A stretch of 64,000 nucleotides of DNA from Massilia sp. ZL223 (GCF_018119395.1 NZ_JAGPWD010000017.1:34999-98998), one strand, 5' to 3'. Shown: positions 41,537 to 51,187, counted from the first letter of the stretch. Notes: generated by a model from the letters alone, not told the origin. Translations and numbers: made by a program.

Positions 41537-42643
41537 TTAAATGCGCATCGGCATGACGACATACTTGAAGTCGCCATTGTCGGGAATCGAAATCAGCGCC
41601 GACGAGTTCGAGTCGCCCAGGGCGATGTTCACCTGGTCGCACTTCAGGTTGTTCAGCACGTCGAGCAGGTAGGTGACGTTGAAGCCGATGTCGATCGCGT
41701 CGCCGCCATAATCGATCTCGAGTTCTTCCACCGCCTCTTCCTGGTCGGCATTGGTCGAGCTGATCTTCATGCTGCCCGGGGTGATGATGCAGCGCACACC
41801 CTTGAACTTGTCGCTGGTCATGATCGCGGCGCGCTGCAGCGAACGCAGCAGCTCGTCGCGGCTGATCGTGAAGTCGTTCTTGTAGCCCTTCGGGATCACG
41901 CGGGTGTAGTCAGGGAACTTGCCCTCGACCAGCTTCGAGACCAGCTCGATGTCGGCGAAGGTCAGCTTGACCTGCGAAGCCGCGATATCCAGGCGGACTT
42001 CCTCATCGCTTTCTTCCAGCAGGCGCTGCAGTTCGATGATGGTCTTGCGCGGGATGATCACTTCCTGGCGCTCGAAGGACTGCTCCGACGCCACCTGGCA
42101 GAAGGCCAGGCGGTGGCCGTCGGTCGCCACGGCGATGATGTTGTTGCCGTCCAGTACCAGCAGCAGGCCGTTCAGGTAGTAACGGATGTCCTGCTGGGCC
42201 ATCGAGAAGTGCACCATGTTGAACAGATGCTTCAGGGTCTTCTGCGGCAGGGTCACCGAGGCGTTGTAGCTGTCGGCCACCGAAACGGTCGGGAATTCCT
42301 CGGCCGCCAGGGTCTGCAGGGCGAAGCGTGACTTGCCGCTCTGGACGGCCAGGCGCTTGTTCTGCAGGGTCATGGTCACGTCGCCCGACTCCGGCAGCGC
42401 GCGCAGGATGTCCAGCAGCTTGCGCGCGGCTACAGTCGTGCCCGTCACCTCGTCGCCCGAACCGATGTTGGCCAGCGTGGTGATCTGGACTTCGGTGTCG
42501 GTCGACAGGAAGGACACGCTTTCACCGTTCTTGCGAATGAGGATATTGGCCAGAATCGGCATAGTGTGCCGACGCTCGACAATACCACTCACGATCTGCA
42601 GTGGCCGGAGAAGCGTGTCTCGGGTGGATTTGACCAATTGCAT
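41537..42643 (-). CDS. dnaN: DNA polymerase III beta subunit (sliding clamp)
   Basis: Ring-shaped homodimer that tethers DNA polymerase III to DNA and recruits repair and regulatory proteins. The 368-residue length and three-domain clamp fold are standard. The N-terminus MQLVKSTRDTLLRPLQIVSG is typical, and the C-terminus YVVMPMRI forms part of the partner-binding pocket. It is the second gene of the dnaA-dnaN-gyrB row, 97 bases after dnaA. Confidence 0.97.
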   Translation of the reverse strand: MQLVKSTRDTLLRPLQIVSGIVERRHTMPILANILIRKNGESVSFLSTDTEVQITTLANIGSGDEVTGTTVAARKLLDILRALPESGDVTMTLQNKRLAVQSGKSRFALQTLAAEEFPTVSVADSYNASVTLPQKTLKHLFNMVHFSMAQQDIRYYLNGLLLVLDGNNIIAVATDGHRLAFCQVASEQSFERQEVIIPRKTIIELQRLLEESDEEVRLDIAASQVKLTFADIELVSKLVEGKFPDYTRVIPKGYKNDFTISRDELLRSLQRAAIMTSDKFKGVRCIITPGSMKISSTNADQEEAVEELEIDYGGDAIDIGFNVTYLLDVLNNLKCDQVNIALGDSNSSALISIPDNGDFKYVVMPMRI

Positions 42644-42740
42644 AGTTATCCTCGATCTGAGTTGTTTTCGTGATTTATTGCTATTGCACTATTTTGCCAA
42701 TTGCCCGGACTAAACACAAACCCGGGCCAAGGGAGGCGGT

Positions 42741-44135
42741 TTACCCTTTGAGGGTCTGTTCCAGCACGTGCAGCTCGTGGTTGCACTCGGCGTTCTTCTG
42801 GCGGTCCTGGGCGATCTTGCGCACCGCATGCAGCACGGTGGTGTGGTCGCGGCCGCCGAACAGCTCGCCGATCTCCGGCAGGCTCTTCTGCGTCAGTTCC
42901 TTGGCCAGGTACATGGCGATCTGGCGCGGGCGGGCGATGTTCGCCGGGCGGCGCTTCGAATACATGTCCGCGACCTTGATGTTGAAGAAGTCCGCGACCG
43001 TCTTCTGGATGTTTTCCACCGAGATCTGGCGGTTCTGCACCGAGAGCAGGTCCTTCAGGGCTTCCTTCACCACGTCGATCGTGATGTCCTTGCCGTGGAA
43101 GCGCGAGTAAGCCAGGATCTTGCGCAGCGCGCCTTCCAGCTCGCGCACGTTGGAGCGCAGGTGCTTGGCCACGAAGAAGGCCACGTCGTCGTTCAGCGTA
43201 ACGCCTTCCGATTGCGCCTTCTTGAGCAGGATCGCCACGCGCATCTCGAGCTCCGGCGGCTCGATCGCCACCGTCAGGCCCGAGTCGAAGCGCGAGATCA
43301 GGCGGTCGTCCATGCCCGTGATTTCCTTCGGATAGGTATCCGAAGTGATGATGATCTGCTTCTTGGCCGCGATCAGCGCTTCGAACGCATAGAAGAACTC
43401 TTCCTGCGTACGGCTCTTGCCGCCGAAGAATTGAATATCGTCGATCAGCAGCATGTCGAGCGAGTGGTAATAGTGCTTGAAGTCGTCGAAGCCCTTGCGC
43501 TGGTAGGCGGTGACGACGTCGCGCACGTACTGCTCGGCGTGGATGTAGCGGATGCGCGCCCCCGGCTGGTCGGCCATGACCTGGTTGCCGATCGCATGGA
43601 TCAGGTGGGTCTTACCCAGGCCCACGCCGCCATAGAAGAACAGCGGGTTGTACGAGATGCCCGGGTTATTGGCGACCTGGATCGCGGCGGCGCGCGCCAG
43701 CTGGTTCGCCTTACCGGTCACGAAGCTGTCAAACGTCAGCTCGGTGTTGATCCGGCTTTGCTCGCGCTTGGGCGAGTTGGCGATGTTCAGGTTCTGGGTC
43801 TGGTTATCCGGAACCGGGGCAGGGCGCGGGGCATCCAGGCCCTGGGCGCCGGCGCCGGACGAAGTGGAAACCACCGGCTTCTTGGCCGGGTTGTTCTTCG
43901 GGTCGAGCACGAACTGCACCTCCACCGGCGCTTCCCAGTACTGGGCGGCGAGCTCGGTGATGCGCGTGGCGAACTGCGTCTTCACCCAGTCGAGCTTGAA
44001 GCGGTTGGGCGCGGCGATGCGCAGCTTGCCGTCTTCGTAGTCGAGGGCGACCAGCGGTTTGATCCACGCACTGTATTGCTGGGGCGTCAATTCGAGCTCC
44101 AGCTGCGCGGAACAGGTCTGCCAAAAGTTTTCCAT
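42741..44135 (-). CDS. dnaA: Chromosomal replication initiator protein
   Basis: AAA+ protein that melts the origin and also regulates transcription. The 464-residue protein has the N-terminal helicase-loading domain, a Pro/Ala-rich linker (residues about 85-120), the AAA+ core (Walker [10 protein letters not shown], Walker [11 protein letters not shown], sensor ISRFDSGL) and the DNA-binding domain IV ([15 protein letters not shown] and [11 protein letters not shown]). The start is the ATG at 44135. Its promoter contains a perfect DnaA box over the -35 element, the usual sign of autorepression. Confidence 0.97.
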   Translation of the reverse strand: MENFWQTCSAQLELELTPQQYSAWIKPLVALDYEDGKLRIAAPNRFKLDWVKTQFATRITELAAQYWEAPVEVQFVLDPKNNPAKKPVVSTSSGAGAQGLDAPRPAPVPDNQTQNLNIANSPKREQSRINTELTFDSFVTGKANQLARAAAIQVANNPGISYNPLFFYGGVGLGKTHLIHAIGNQVMADQPGARIRYIHAEQYVRDVVTAYQRKGFDDFKHYYHSLDMLLIDDIQFFGGKSRTQEEFFYAFEALIAAKKQIIITSDTYPKEITGMDDRLISRFDSGLTVAIEPPELEMRVAILLKKAQSEGVTLNDDVAFFVAKHLRSNVRELEGALRKILAYSRFHGKDITIDVVKEALKDLLSVQNRQISVENIQKTVADFFNIKVADMYSKRRPANIARPRQIAMYLAKELTQKSLPEIGELFGGRDHTTVLHAVRKIAQDRQKNAECNHELHVLEQTLKG

Positions 44136-44162
44136 ACTTCGCTAATTGATACGTAACACGCT

Positions 44163-44193
44163 ATTTTACCTGTCTCTTCGGTAGTTATCCACA
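44163..44193 (-). promoter_or_regulatory. dnaA promoter with overlapping DnaA box
   Basis: On the minus strand TGGATA (44186-44191), a 17-base spacer and TAAAAT (44163-44168) form a sigma-70 promoter 28 bases before dnaA. A perfect DnaA box, TTATCCACA on the plus strand (44185-44193), covers the -35 element. This geometry predicts repression of dnaA by its own product. It is the only perfect 9-mer box I see in the 356-base dnaA-rpmH space. Confidence 0.75.
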
Positions 44194-44280
44194 GGTTGTC
44201 GCTACTATTTTCAACTGGATGAGCACTTGGTGGAGCACCTTTGGCAGAGTTGGGGACTGGTCCGCGAAACAACAGCCGCC

Positions 44281-44310
44281 TTGACAGCTGGGCCGGAACT
44301 AGGGTCTAAT
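44281..44310 (+). promoter_or_regulatory. rpmH operon promoter
   Basis: TTGACA (44281-44286), an 18-base spacer and TCTAAT (44305-44310) form a strong sigma-70 promoter about 180 bases before rpmH. The long leader holds no ORF that I recognise. Confidence 0.7.
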
Positions 44311-44491
44311 TCAGGGTTCCCCGTCCGGTCACCTTATCAAGCTGTCACTAACAGCGGATGCAGTCCGGGCGAAGAGTATCTGCTGTGGCGTGACGCTGGC
44401 TTAACATCTGCGAACTGTCATTGGCGCCGAATCCTGACGACGAGACGTCAGACCCGATTTTGCAATTTCTTTTGCTTTAAGCGAGACCACC

Positions 44492-44629
44492 ATGAAACGT
44501 ACTTACCAACCTTCCGTCGTTCGTCGCAAGCGCACGCACGGCTTCCGCGCACGTATGGCTACCCGTGGTGGCCGTCAGGTTCTGAACGCCCGCCGCGCCA
44601 AGGGCCGCAAGCGCCTGGCAGTCGTCTAA
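44492..44629 (+). CDS. rpmH: 50S ribosomal protein L34
   Basis: A 45-residue, highly basic ribosomal protein. The sequence [20 protein letters not shown] and the C-terminal [12 protein letters not shown] are diagnostic of L34. It was missed by a 60-residue ORF cut-off. It begins the plus-strand block that leads into rnpA, yidD, yidC and mnmE, the standard order beside dnaA. Confidence 0.97.
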   Translation: MKRTYQPSVVRRKRTHGFRARMATRGGRQVLNARRAKGRKRLAVV

Positions 44630-44660
44630 GCCGGCAAGCCGCAGAGCGACGCGGTTGGCC

Positions 44661-45068
44661 ATGACAGGCGAAGGTTCGCACGACTTCGCGCGCGCTCGGC
44701 GCATCGTTAAAACGGATGAATTTTCATCCGTTTTTCGTTTGCGGCCGGCACAAAAATCCGCGCATTTCGTGCTCTATACCCGTCCCAGCACGCTGCCGCA
44801 TGCGCGGCTGGGCGTCGTCGCGGCCAAGCGTTTCGCCCCGCGCGCGGTCACGCGCAACACGATCAAGCGCGTCACCCGCGAACTGTTCCGCACCAGCGAG
44901 CTCCAGGCCGTCGATTGCATCGTGCGCCTGTCGCGCCCGGTCAACAGCAAGGACGGCCCGGCCACCACGCGCGCCCTCAAGGCCGAGCTGCGCGCCGAGC
45001 TGGCGCGCCTGTTCGCCTCGCAGCGTCCGCGCCGCGCTTCCGGCAATCCTTCGGCCCCATCATCATGA
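44661..45068 (+). CDS. rnpA: Ribonuclease P protein component
   Basis: Protein subunit (135 aa) that binds the RNase P RNA to process tRNA 5' ends. The RNR-type motif reads TRNTIKRVTRELFR, and the substrate-binding N-terminal segment is VKTDEFSSVF. The start could be the TTG at 44655 or the ATG at 44661; the ATG is used. The stop overlaps the start of yidD (ATGA). Confidence 0.95.
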   Translation: MTGEGSHDFARARRIVKTDEFSSVFRLRPAQKSAHFVLYTRPSTLPHARLGVVAAKRFAPRAVTRNTIKRVTRELFRTSELQAVDCIVRLSRPVNSKDGPATTRALKAELRAELARLFASQRPRRASGNPSAPSS

Positions 45069-45325
45069 AGACGCTGCTTGTCTGGTTGCTCCGCGGCTAC
45101 CAGCTGCTGCTGTCCCCGATGCTCGGGCAGAAATGCCGTTTCTTCCCGTCCTGCTCGACTTACGCGATCGAAGCGCTGCGCATCCATGGCGCCGCGCGCG
45201 GTTCGCTGCTGGCCGCGCGCCGCGTGTGCCGCTGCCATCCGTGGAATGCGGGTGGCGTCGACCTGGTGCCGCCCGCGCGCACCAAGGATTCCTCACCAGC
45301 CTCTCCAGGCTGTCATCATTCCTGA
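45065..45325 (+). CDS. yidD: Membrane protein insertion efficiency factor
   Basis: An 86-residue peripheral membrane protein that assists YidC-dependent insertion. The family core is intact: GYQLLLSPMLGQKCRFFPSC, STYAIEALRIHGA and RCHPWNAGGVDLVP. The translation start overlaps the rnpA stop by four bases, so it is coupled to rnpA, and yidC starts 9 bases after its stop. The C-terminal tail (TKDSSPASPGCHHS) is variable. Confidence 0.95.
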   Translation: MKTLLVWLLRGYQLLLSPMLGQKCRFFPSCSTYAIEALRIHGAARGSLLAARRVCRCHPWNAGGVDLVPPARTKDSSPASPGCHHS

Positions 45326-45334
45326 CTAGACCCA

Positions 45335-47005
45335 ATGGATATCAATAAACGTACCGTCCTGTGGATCGTGTTCGCCATCTCCCTGATTGTTCTCTGGAAC
45401 AACTGGATGGTGGCCAACGGTAAACAGTCGCTGTTCTCGCCGGCGCCGCCGGCCAAGGTCGCCCAGCAACAGCCGGCCAAGCCGTCCGACGTGCCGACCG
45501 CCGCCCAGCCGGGCAGCACCGCCGTCCCGGCGACCCCGGGTGCGCCGGCCGCCGTACCGGCCGCTCCTGCCGCCCCGGTCAGCCAGATCGTCACCATCAC
45601 CACCGACGTGGTGAAGGTCAACATCGACAGCGCCGGCGGCGTCATCAAGCGCCTCGAACTGCTGCAGTACCCTGACCACTTCGACAAGACCAAGAACCAG
45701 GTCCTGTTCGACGTGGGCGGCAACAACGTCTACCTGGGCCAGACCGGCCTGATCGGCACCAGCGCCGCCGGTGTCCTGCCGAACCACAACACCGTGTACA
45801 CCGTCCGTCCGGGCGTGCGCACCTTGAATGGCGGCAACCAGATCCAGCTCGTGATGGATGCGGAGCAGGGTGGCGTGCGCCTGACCAAGACCTTCACCTT
45901 CCGCAAGGGCGACTACGTGATCGGCATCCGCCACGACGTGACCAACGTCGGCGCAGCGCCGGTCCAGCCTTCGCTCTACCTGCAGCTCCAGCATGACGGC
46001 AACAAGCCGGCCAACGATTCGTGGTTCATGTCGAGCTATACCGGCCCGACCCTGTACACCGAAGCCGACAAGTACCAGAAGCTGACCTTCGAAGAGATCG
46101 AGAAGAACAAGGCCGAGCATTCGACCAAGGCCGACAACGGCTGGGTGGCGATCTCGCAGCACTTCTTCGTCTCGGCCTTCATCCCGGCCGACAAGGTGCA
46201 GCGCGACATCTACACCAAGAAGATCGCGGCCAACCTGTATGCGATCGGCACCGTGCAGCCGCTGGGCACCGTGGCCCCGGGCGCGACCGTGTCGACCGAC
46301 ACCCGCCTGTACTCGGGTCCGCAGGATGAAAAGACCCTGGAAAAGATCGCACCGGGCCTGGAGCTGGTGAAGGACTACGGCATGCTGACCGTGATCGCCA
46401 AGCCGATCTTCTGGGTGATGGACCAGCTGCACTCGCTGCTGGGCAACTGGGGCTGGACCATCGTCGCCCTGACCATCCTGATCAAGCTGCTGTTCTTCCC
46501 GCTGTCGGCCGCCGGCTACCGCAGCATGGCGAAGATGCGCGTGGTGACGCCGAAGATGCAGGCGATCCGCGAGCGCTACAAGAACGACCCGATGAAGATG
46601 CAGCAGGCCACCATGGAGCTGTACAAGGCCGAGAAGATCAACCCGCTGGGCGGCTGCCTGCCGATCCTGGTGCAGATGCCGGTGTTCTTCGCCCTGTACT
46701 GGGTGCTGCAGGCTTCGGTCGAGATGCGCGGCGCGCCGTGGGTGGGCTGGATCACCGACCTGACCCAGCCGGACCCGTACTTCATCCTGCCGATCCTGTA
46801 CGCGGTGTCGATGTACATCACCACCAAGCTCAACCCGCAGCCGACCGATCCGGTGCAGGCGAAGATGATGCTGTTCATGCCGCTGGCATTCTCGGTCATC
46901 TTCTTCTTCTTCCCGTCGGGGCTGGTGCTGTACTGGGTGGTCAACAACATCCTGTCGATCGCGCAGCAGTGGGTGATTACCAAGAAGTTCGAGACGGCGA
47001 AATAA
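45335..47005 (+). CDS. yidC: Membrane protein insertase
   Basis: Inserts and folds inner-membrane proteins, alone or with SecYEG. The 556-residue Gram-negative form has an N-terminal helix (VLWIVFAISLIVLWNNWMV), an Ala/Pro-rich linker, the large periplasmic P1 domain (about 80-330) and the conserved C-terminal five-helix core (GNWGWTIVALTILIKLLFFP, GCLPILVQMPVFFALYWVL). The start at 45335 is 9 bases after yidD. A strong terminator follows 18 bases past the stop. Confidence 0.97.
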   Translation: MDINKRTVLWIVFAISLIVLWNNWMVANGKQSLFSPAPPAKVAQQQPAKPSDVPTAAQPGSTAVPATPGAPAAVPAAPAAPVSQIVTITTDVVKVNIDSAGGVIKRLELLQYPDHFDKTKNQVLFDVGGNNVYLGQTGLIGTSAAGVLPNHNTVYTVRPGVRTLNGGNQIQLVMDAEQGGVRLTKTFTFRKGDYVIGIRHDVTNVGAAPVQPSLYLQLQHDGNKPANDSWFMSSYTGPTLYTEADKYQKLTFEEIEKNKAEHSTKADNGWVAISQHFFVSAFIPADKVQRDIYTKKIAANLYAIGTVQPLGTVAPGATVSTDTRLYSGPQDEKTLEKIAPGLELVKDYGMLTVIAKPIFWVMDQLHSLLGNWGWTIVALTILIKLLFFPLSAAGYRSMAKMRVVTPKMQAIRERYKNDPMKMQQATMELYKAEKINPLGGCLPILVQMPVFFALYWVLQASVEMRGAPWVGWITDLTQPDPYFILPILYAVSMYITTKLNPQPTDPVQAKMMLFMPLAFSVIFFFFPSGLVLYWVVNNILSIAQQWVITKKFETAK

Positions 47006-47023
47006 TTCTTCGGCGGCTTCGTG

Positions 47024-47050
47024 AAAAACCCGCGCCTGGCGCGGGTTTTT
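47024..47050 (+). terminator. Rho-independent terminator of the rpmH-yidC operon
   Basis: AAAAACCCGCGCC (47024-47036) pairs with GGCGCGGGTTTTT (47038-47050), and the T-run continues. A perfect stem with near-zero loop lies 18 bases after yidC. Confidence 0.92.
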
Positions 47051-47074
47051 TTATTGCGTTGCCGGTCTGCGAGC

Positions 47075-47190
47075 AAACTTGGATCCCCGCCTTCGCGGGG
47101 ATGACGGTTTTAAGGCTAGCGGAATGATGCAGATGCCGGTAGTCCGCTGCCCATCACCGTCGTTCCCGCGCAGGCGGGAACCCAAGTTTG
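47075..47190. repeat. Paired palindromic intergenic repeat, copy F
   Basis: Arms at 47075-47107 and 47158-47190, CGACG/CGTCG ends inward, 50-base spacer beginning TTTTAAGGCTAGCGG. The left stem is ATCCCCGCCTTCGCGGGGAT and the right is GTTCCCGCGCAGGCGGGAAC. These differ from the other copies by paired changes that keep the hairpin. It separates the yidC terminator from mnmE. Confidence 0.9.
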
Positions 47191-47231
47191 CCAGCACACC
47201 CCCACCCCCCCGAATCCCTTACAATCCCCCC

Positions 47232-48611
47232 ATGAAACTCGACACCTCCCCCATCGCCGCCATCGCCACCGCCCCCGGCCGCGGCGGCATCGGCGTCGTG
47301 CGCGCCTCCGGCAAGTCGCTGGCCCCGCTGATCGACGCCCTGTTCCCCGGCACCAAACTGGCCCCGCGCCACGCCACCTACATCCCCTTCAAGGCCACGG
47401 ACGGCAGCGTGATCGACCAGGGCATCGCCCTCTATTTCAAGGGCCCGCATTCCTACACCGGCGAAGACGTGCTCGAGCTGCAGGGCCACGGCGGCCCCAT
47501 CGTCCTGCAGATGCTCCTGCAGCGCGTGCTGGAAGCCGGCGCCGAACATGGCCTGCGCCTGGCGGAACCGGGCGAATTCACCCGCCGCGCCTTCCTGAAC
47601 GACAAGCTCGACTTGGCCCAGGCCGAAGCCGTGGCCGACCTGATCGACGCCTCCACCGAAGCCGCCGCCAAGTCGGCCTCGCAGTCGCTGTCGGGCGCCT
47701 TCTCGCAGGTGGTGCACAAGCTGGTCGACCAGACCATCAACCTGCGCATGCTGGTCGAAGCCACCCTCGACTTCCCGGAAGAGGAAATCGACTTCCTCGA
47801 GAAATCGAACGCGCGCGGCCAGCTGGCCGGCATCATCGAATCGCTGGAAAACGTGTTCCGCCAGGCGGCGCAGGGCGCGCTGCTGCGCGAAGGCCTGAAC
47901 GTGGTGCTGGTGGGCCAGCCGAACGTCGGCAAGTCCTCGCTGCTGAACGCCCTGGCCGGCGCCGACGTGGCCATCGTCACCCCGATCGCCGGCACCACGC
48001 GCGACAAGGTGAGCGAGACCATCCAGATCGAAGGCATCCCGCTCAACATCATCGACACCGCCGGCATCCGCGCAGTGGATGAAGGCGTGGACGTGGTGGA
48101 AGCCATCGGCATCGAACGCACCTGGGGCGAAGTCGGCAAGGCCGACGTGATCCTGCACCTGCTCGACGCCAGCCTGGGACCGAGCAAGGCCGACGAGGAC
48201 ATCGTGGCCGCCTTCCCGCAGGGCGTGCCGGTGGTGCGCATCTGGAACAAGATCGACCTGTCGGGCCACAAACCGTCGAAAGAGGACGGCTCGGACGCCA
48301 CCCACCTGTACCTGTCGGCGCACGAAAAGATCGGCATCGAGCTGCTGCGCGCCGAGCTGCTGCGCATCGCCGGCTGGCAGCAGACCGGCGAATCGCTCTA
48401 CCTGGCGCGCGAACGCCACCTGATCGCCCTGCGCGCCGCCCGCGAGCACCTGGAATTCGCGCGCCAGCATGCGATGCAGGACGACCAGTCGCTCGACCTG
48501 TTCGCCGAGGAGCTGCGCCTGGCCCAGGACCAGCTGTCCAGCATTACCGGGCAATTCACGCCGGACGATCTGCTGGGCGTGATCTTCAGCCGCTTCTGTA
48601 TTGGTAAATAA
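47232..48611 (+). CDS. mnmE: tRNA modification GTPase
   Basis: With MnmG it installs the carboxymethylaminomethyl group on U34 of certain tRNAs. The 459-residue protein has the formyl-THF-binding N-terminal domain ([11 protein letters not shown]), a helical domain interrupted by the G domain (G1 [10 protein letters not shown]2 GTTRD, G3 DTAGI, G4 NKID) and the C-terminal catalytic motif CIGK. The frame is open 51 codons upstream through the repeat, but the ATG at 47232 ([19 protein letters not shown]) is the true start. The ribosome site is weak. Confidence 0.96.
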   Translation: MKLDTSPIAAIATAPGRGGIGVVRASGKSLAPLIDALFPGTKLAPRHATYIPFKATDGSVIDQGIALYFKGPHSYTGEDVLELQGHGGPIVLQMLLQRVLEAGAEHGLRLAEPGEFTRRAFLNDKLDLAQAEAVADLIDASTEAAAKSASQSLSGAFSQVVHKLVDQTINLRMLVEATLDFPEEEIDFLEKSNARGQLAGIIESLENVFRQAAQGALLREGLNVVLVGQPNVGKSSLLNALAGADVAIVTPIAGTTRDKVSETIQIEGIPLNIIDTAGIRAVDEGVDVVEAIGIERTWGEVGKADVILHLLDASLGPSKADEDIVAAFPQGVPVVRIWNKIDLSGHKPSKEDGSDATHLYLSAHEKIGIELLRAELLRIAGWQQTGESLYLARERHLIALRAAREHLEFARQHAMQDDQSLDLFAEELRLAQDQLSSITGQFTPDDLLGVIFSRFCIGK

Positions 48612-48678
48612 GCGTGGTAAATAAGCGGCAATGAGCGGAGGCTCGTGCTAGGCTAGCCATCCAAGGAGAGTCGTCACG

Positions 48679-49254
48679 ATGCAGCCGCTTATCACCCAAC
48701 CCCGCCGAACCATTTTCCGCCTCGCCGGCGTGCTGGCCCTGTCCGGCATGCTGGCTTCCTGCGCCAACCTGGCCGGCCCGCGCGAGGTCGAGCTGCCCCT
48801 GCACAAGCTGCAGGCCGGCCTGGAGCGCCGTTTTCCGCTCGACAGCCGCATGCTCGACATGCTCAACGTGCGCTTCTCGCGGCCATTGTTGTCGGTCGAG
48901 CCGGAAACCGACCGCGTGGGGCTGGCCCTCGACGCCTCGGTCAGCCCACCTTTCATGAGCCAGTCCTGGAACGGCAGCCTTGCCTTCTCGGGCCGCCTGT
49001 ACGTCGATCCCGGCCGCCTGGCCGTGATGATGGCCGAGCCGCGCGTCGACCGCCTCGATTTCGGCGCAGGCAGCGGCCTGGCCGAGCGCCAGATGGCCAA
49101 GGTCGCCAACGGCATGATGGGCATCCTGGCGCGCGATATCCCGGTCTATTCCTTCAACACGGACGACCTGCGCTACGCCGGCATACAGTTCACCCCGACC
49201 CGCATCCGCACCACGCGGCGCGGCCTGCTCGTCACCCTGGAGCCGGTGCGTTAG
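48679..49254 (+). CDS. DUF1439-type lipoprotein (YceB-like)
   Basis: Predicted lipoprotein of 191 residues. The signal LAGVLALSGMLASCANLAG has lipobox LASC. The mature part is rich in beta-strand (LHKLQAGLERRFPLD, NVRFSRPLLSVEPETDRVGL), as in DUF1439/YceB proteins of the periplasmic lipid-binding TULIP-like type. The function is unknown. The start at 48679 follows a good ribosome site (AAGGAGAG). Confidence 0.8.
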   Translation: MQPLITQPRRTIFRLAGVLALSGMLASCANLAGPREVELPLHKLQAGLERRFPLDSRMLDMLNVRFSRPLLSVEPETDRVGLALDASVSPPFMSQSWNGSLAFSGRLYVDPGRLAVMMAEPRVDRLDFGAGSGLAERQMAKVANGMMGILARDIPVYSFNTDDLRYAGIQFTPTRIRTTRRGLLVTLEPVR

Positions 49255-49423
49255 GGGAATTGTTGCGGTGATGCTTCAAATCAAGCCTGTCGATAAGTAC
49301 AGGATTGCGCGGGCAGGGCATTGGGCGCACACTGTGTCGGGCTGATTGAGCTTTCTCATGCACACGGTATTCCACTGAAGTAATCTTTTTTAAACTTCAG
49401 GCAGCCGTGTTAGGGGGTGGATC

Positions 49424-49630
49424 TTGGAAACGACACACGAGAGTTTTCCGGACAACGGGCTGCCCGCCGAGCCGCCCATTGCGGCCGTGGTGAGCCCTTT
49501 GCCTTCCCGCCAGAGCCTTCCGGCCAAGGGATCGTGCTGGTATTGCGAGAAGCCGCTCGACAGCGTACGCCGTTTCTGCGGCAAGACCTGCGCCGATTCC
49601 TTCGACGAGGAAGCGGAATACACACGCTGA
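49424..49630 (+). CDS. Small zinc-ribbon-like protein, 68 aa
   Basis: The C-terminal half has four cysteines in CWYCEKPL and RRFCGKTCADSF, the pattern of a small zinc finger. The N-terminal half is disordered and Pro/Ala-rich. No ATG is in frame; the TTG at 49424 with the ribosome site GGGGGTGG is taken as start. The family is not named with confidence. Confidence 0.7.
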   Translation: METTHESFPDNGLPAEPPIAAVVSPLPSRQSLPAKGSCWYCEKPLDSVRRFCGKTCADSFDEEAEYTR

Positions 49631-49640
49631 GCGGACCGCC

Positions 49641-50228
49641 TCAGCTCCCCCTGTTTTTTTCCAGTACCGCGAGCGCGCGCTCGAAATCGAAGCTGCCGAC
49701 GGCGGCGTCGAGCTGGCGCATGCGCTCGGGGCCGAGCGCGGCGAGGAAGGCGGCGTGGCGCGCTTCCAGCAGGGCGGGGGCGGTGCCGTCCCCGACGTCG
49801 AGCATGGCGCGCAGGCAGGCCAGTTCGCCCCTGCTGGCCGCCGCACCGCTGCCCGTGTCCTCGGGCGCCGACAGCAGCAGGTCCAGCTGGACCAGCACAC
49901 GCGCCAGTTCCGTTTCCAGCGTGTCGATCAGACGGGGATCCGCATTGCCTTGTGCGCGGAGGGCGAGTTCGGTATCGAGTGCCAGCTGGCGCAATGCACG
50001 CGCCTCGATCATGGCCGCGGCGCCCTTGAGCGTGTGGACGACGCGCTGCGCCAGCACCGGTTCGCCATCCCCGATCGCCTGGCGCAGGCGGGCCACCGTG
50101 TCGCGGTAGTCGGCACGGAAGCGTCCGAGCACCCGCAGGTGCATGGCACGGTCGCCCATCATCCGGTCGAGGCCAGCCGCCAGGTCGATCGCCTGGTGGC
50201 AGGCCGGAGGAGGGGCGCTTGGCGGCAT
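49641..50228 (-). CDS. Orphan Hpt (histidine phosphotransfer) domain protein
   Basis: A 195-residue protein. Residues about 15-105 form an Hpt helical bundle with the phospho-acceptor motif VVHTLKGAAAMI (His65). A second C-terminal helical region (LACLRAMLDVGDGTAPALLE) resembles a degenerate repeat of the same style without a histidine. Hpt proteins relay phosphate between receiver domains of phosphorelays. No kinase or regulator is adjacent. Its start overlaps the stop of the upstream CAP-domain gene by one base (TGATG), so the two are probably translated together. Confidence 0.8.
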   Translation of the reverse strand: MPPSAPPPACHQAIDLAAGLDRMMGDRAMHLRVLGRFRADYRDTVARLRQAIGDGEPVLAQRVVHTLKGAAAMIEARALRQLALDTELALRAQGNADPRLIDTLETELARVLVQLDLLLSAPEDTGSGAAASRGELACLRAMLDVGDGTAPALLEARHAAFLAALGPERMRQLDAAVGSFDFERALAVLEKNRGS

Positions 50229-51187
50229 CAGCGCGTGGTGAAGGACCAGTCGCGCGTCACCGGCGTGCCGTTGACCGTGCCGGAGAAGCTCACGTCATAG
50301 GTCGTGGCGGCGCGCAGCGGCTGCAGGGGGATGATGGCCGCCGCGGTCTTGTTGCCGCTCGGGTCGACGCGCTGGGTGCTCAGGTTGGCGCCGCCGCGCG
50401 GACGCACGGTGAAGCTGGTCACCGCCACCGTCGCATCGAGGTTGGCGTGCACGCTGATCGGGTAGCCCACTTCGTTCTGGTTCGGGACCGGATCCGGTTC
50501 TTCGGTGTTGCTGAAGAAGTTAGGCGTCACCTGGGTCTGGCCGTTGAAGGGCCAGGTCGCCAGGGTGTTGCGCGCGATGCCAGTGCCCCAGCCGTTGCGC
50601 GCGGCGAGGTTCGCGGTGAAGTAGTGGTAGCCGCTCGCGGAAGTGGCCGCGCCCGTGCCGATTTCCTTGAACATCGGCTCGAACATCACGAAGCGGTGGT
50701 AGATCGCGGTGACCAGTTCTTCGGCCATGTAGAAGCCCGAGTTGTTGGTGGTGCCCGAGATGATCTCGCCGTAGGCATAGCCGTTGGACAGGGTATAGCC
50801 GGCCGCGTTCAGGCGGTCGCCCAGGTTGGCGCCGGTGAAGCCCTGGCGGCCCGGCACCTGCTCATGGCTCATGATGTTGTTGATGCGCTGGTATTCCGAG
50901 TGGCCGAGCGCCGCATTGTTGATCAGGGCGTTCTCGGTCACGACGGGCACGCCGGCCTGGGCGCGGCGGTAGTTGATCCATGCGCGGCCGTCCACGGCGA
51001 TATTGCCGGTCTGGGTAGGCGCATTGACGCCCGTTGGCGTGGTCGGGTTATCCGCTGGCGGCGTGGAGCCAACCGGCGCGGAAGGGGCGGATGCAACGCT
51101 GTCGCTGCCTCCACCGCCGCACGCGGCCAGGGCCATCGCGGTTCCGAGTGCCACAACAAACGACTGCCAACGAGGCATATAGCTCAT
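50228..51187 (-). CDS. CAP/SCP-domain lipoprotein
   Basis: A 319-residue secreted lipoprotein. The signal ends in lipobox LAAC followed by GGGGS, and a Pro/Thr/Ala-rich linker follows. The CAP domain (cysteine-rich secretory/pathogenesis-related-1 fold) runs from INYRRAQAGVPVVTENALI through SHEQVPGRQGFTGANL and GEIISG. A C-terminal beta-sandwich (TYDVSFSGTVNGTPVTRDWS) looks like a bacterial Ig-type domain. CAP proteins in bacteria are often adhesive or lipid-binding. The start at 51187 has a strong ribosome site (AGGAG), and the stop overlaps the Hpt gene start. Confidence 0.82.
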   Translation of the reverse strand: MSYMPRWQSFVVALGTAMALAACGGGGSDSVASAPSAPVGSTPPADNPTTPTGVNAPTQTGNIAVDGRAWINYRRAQAGVPVVTENALINNAALGHSEYQRINNIMSHEQVPGRQGFTGANLGDRLNAAGYTLSNGYAYGEIISGTTNNSGFYMAEELVTAIYHRFVMFEPMFKEIGTGAATSASGYHYFTANLAARNGWGTGIARNTLATWPFNGQTQVTPNFFSNTEEPDPVPNQNEVGYPISVHANLDATVAVTSFTVRPRGGANLSTQRVDPSGNKTAAAIIPLQPLRAATTYDVSFSGTVNGTPVTRDWSFTTR

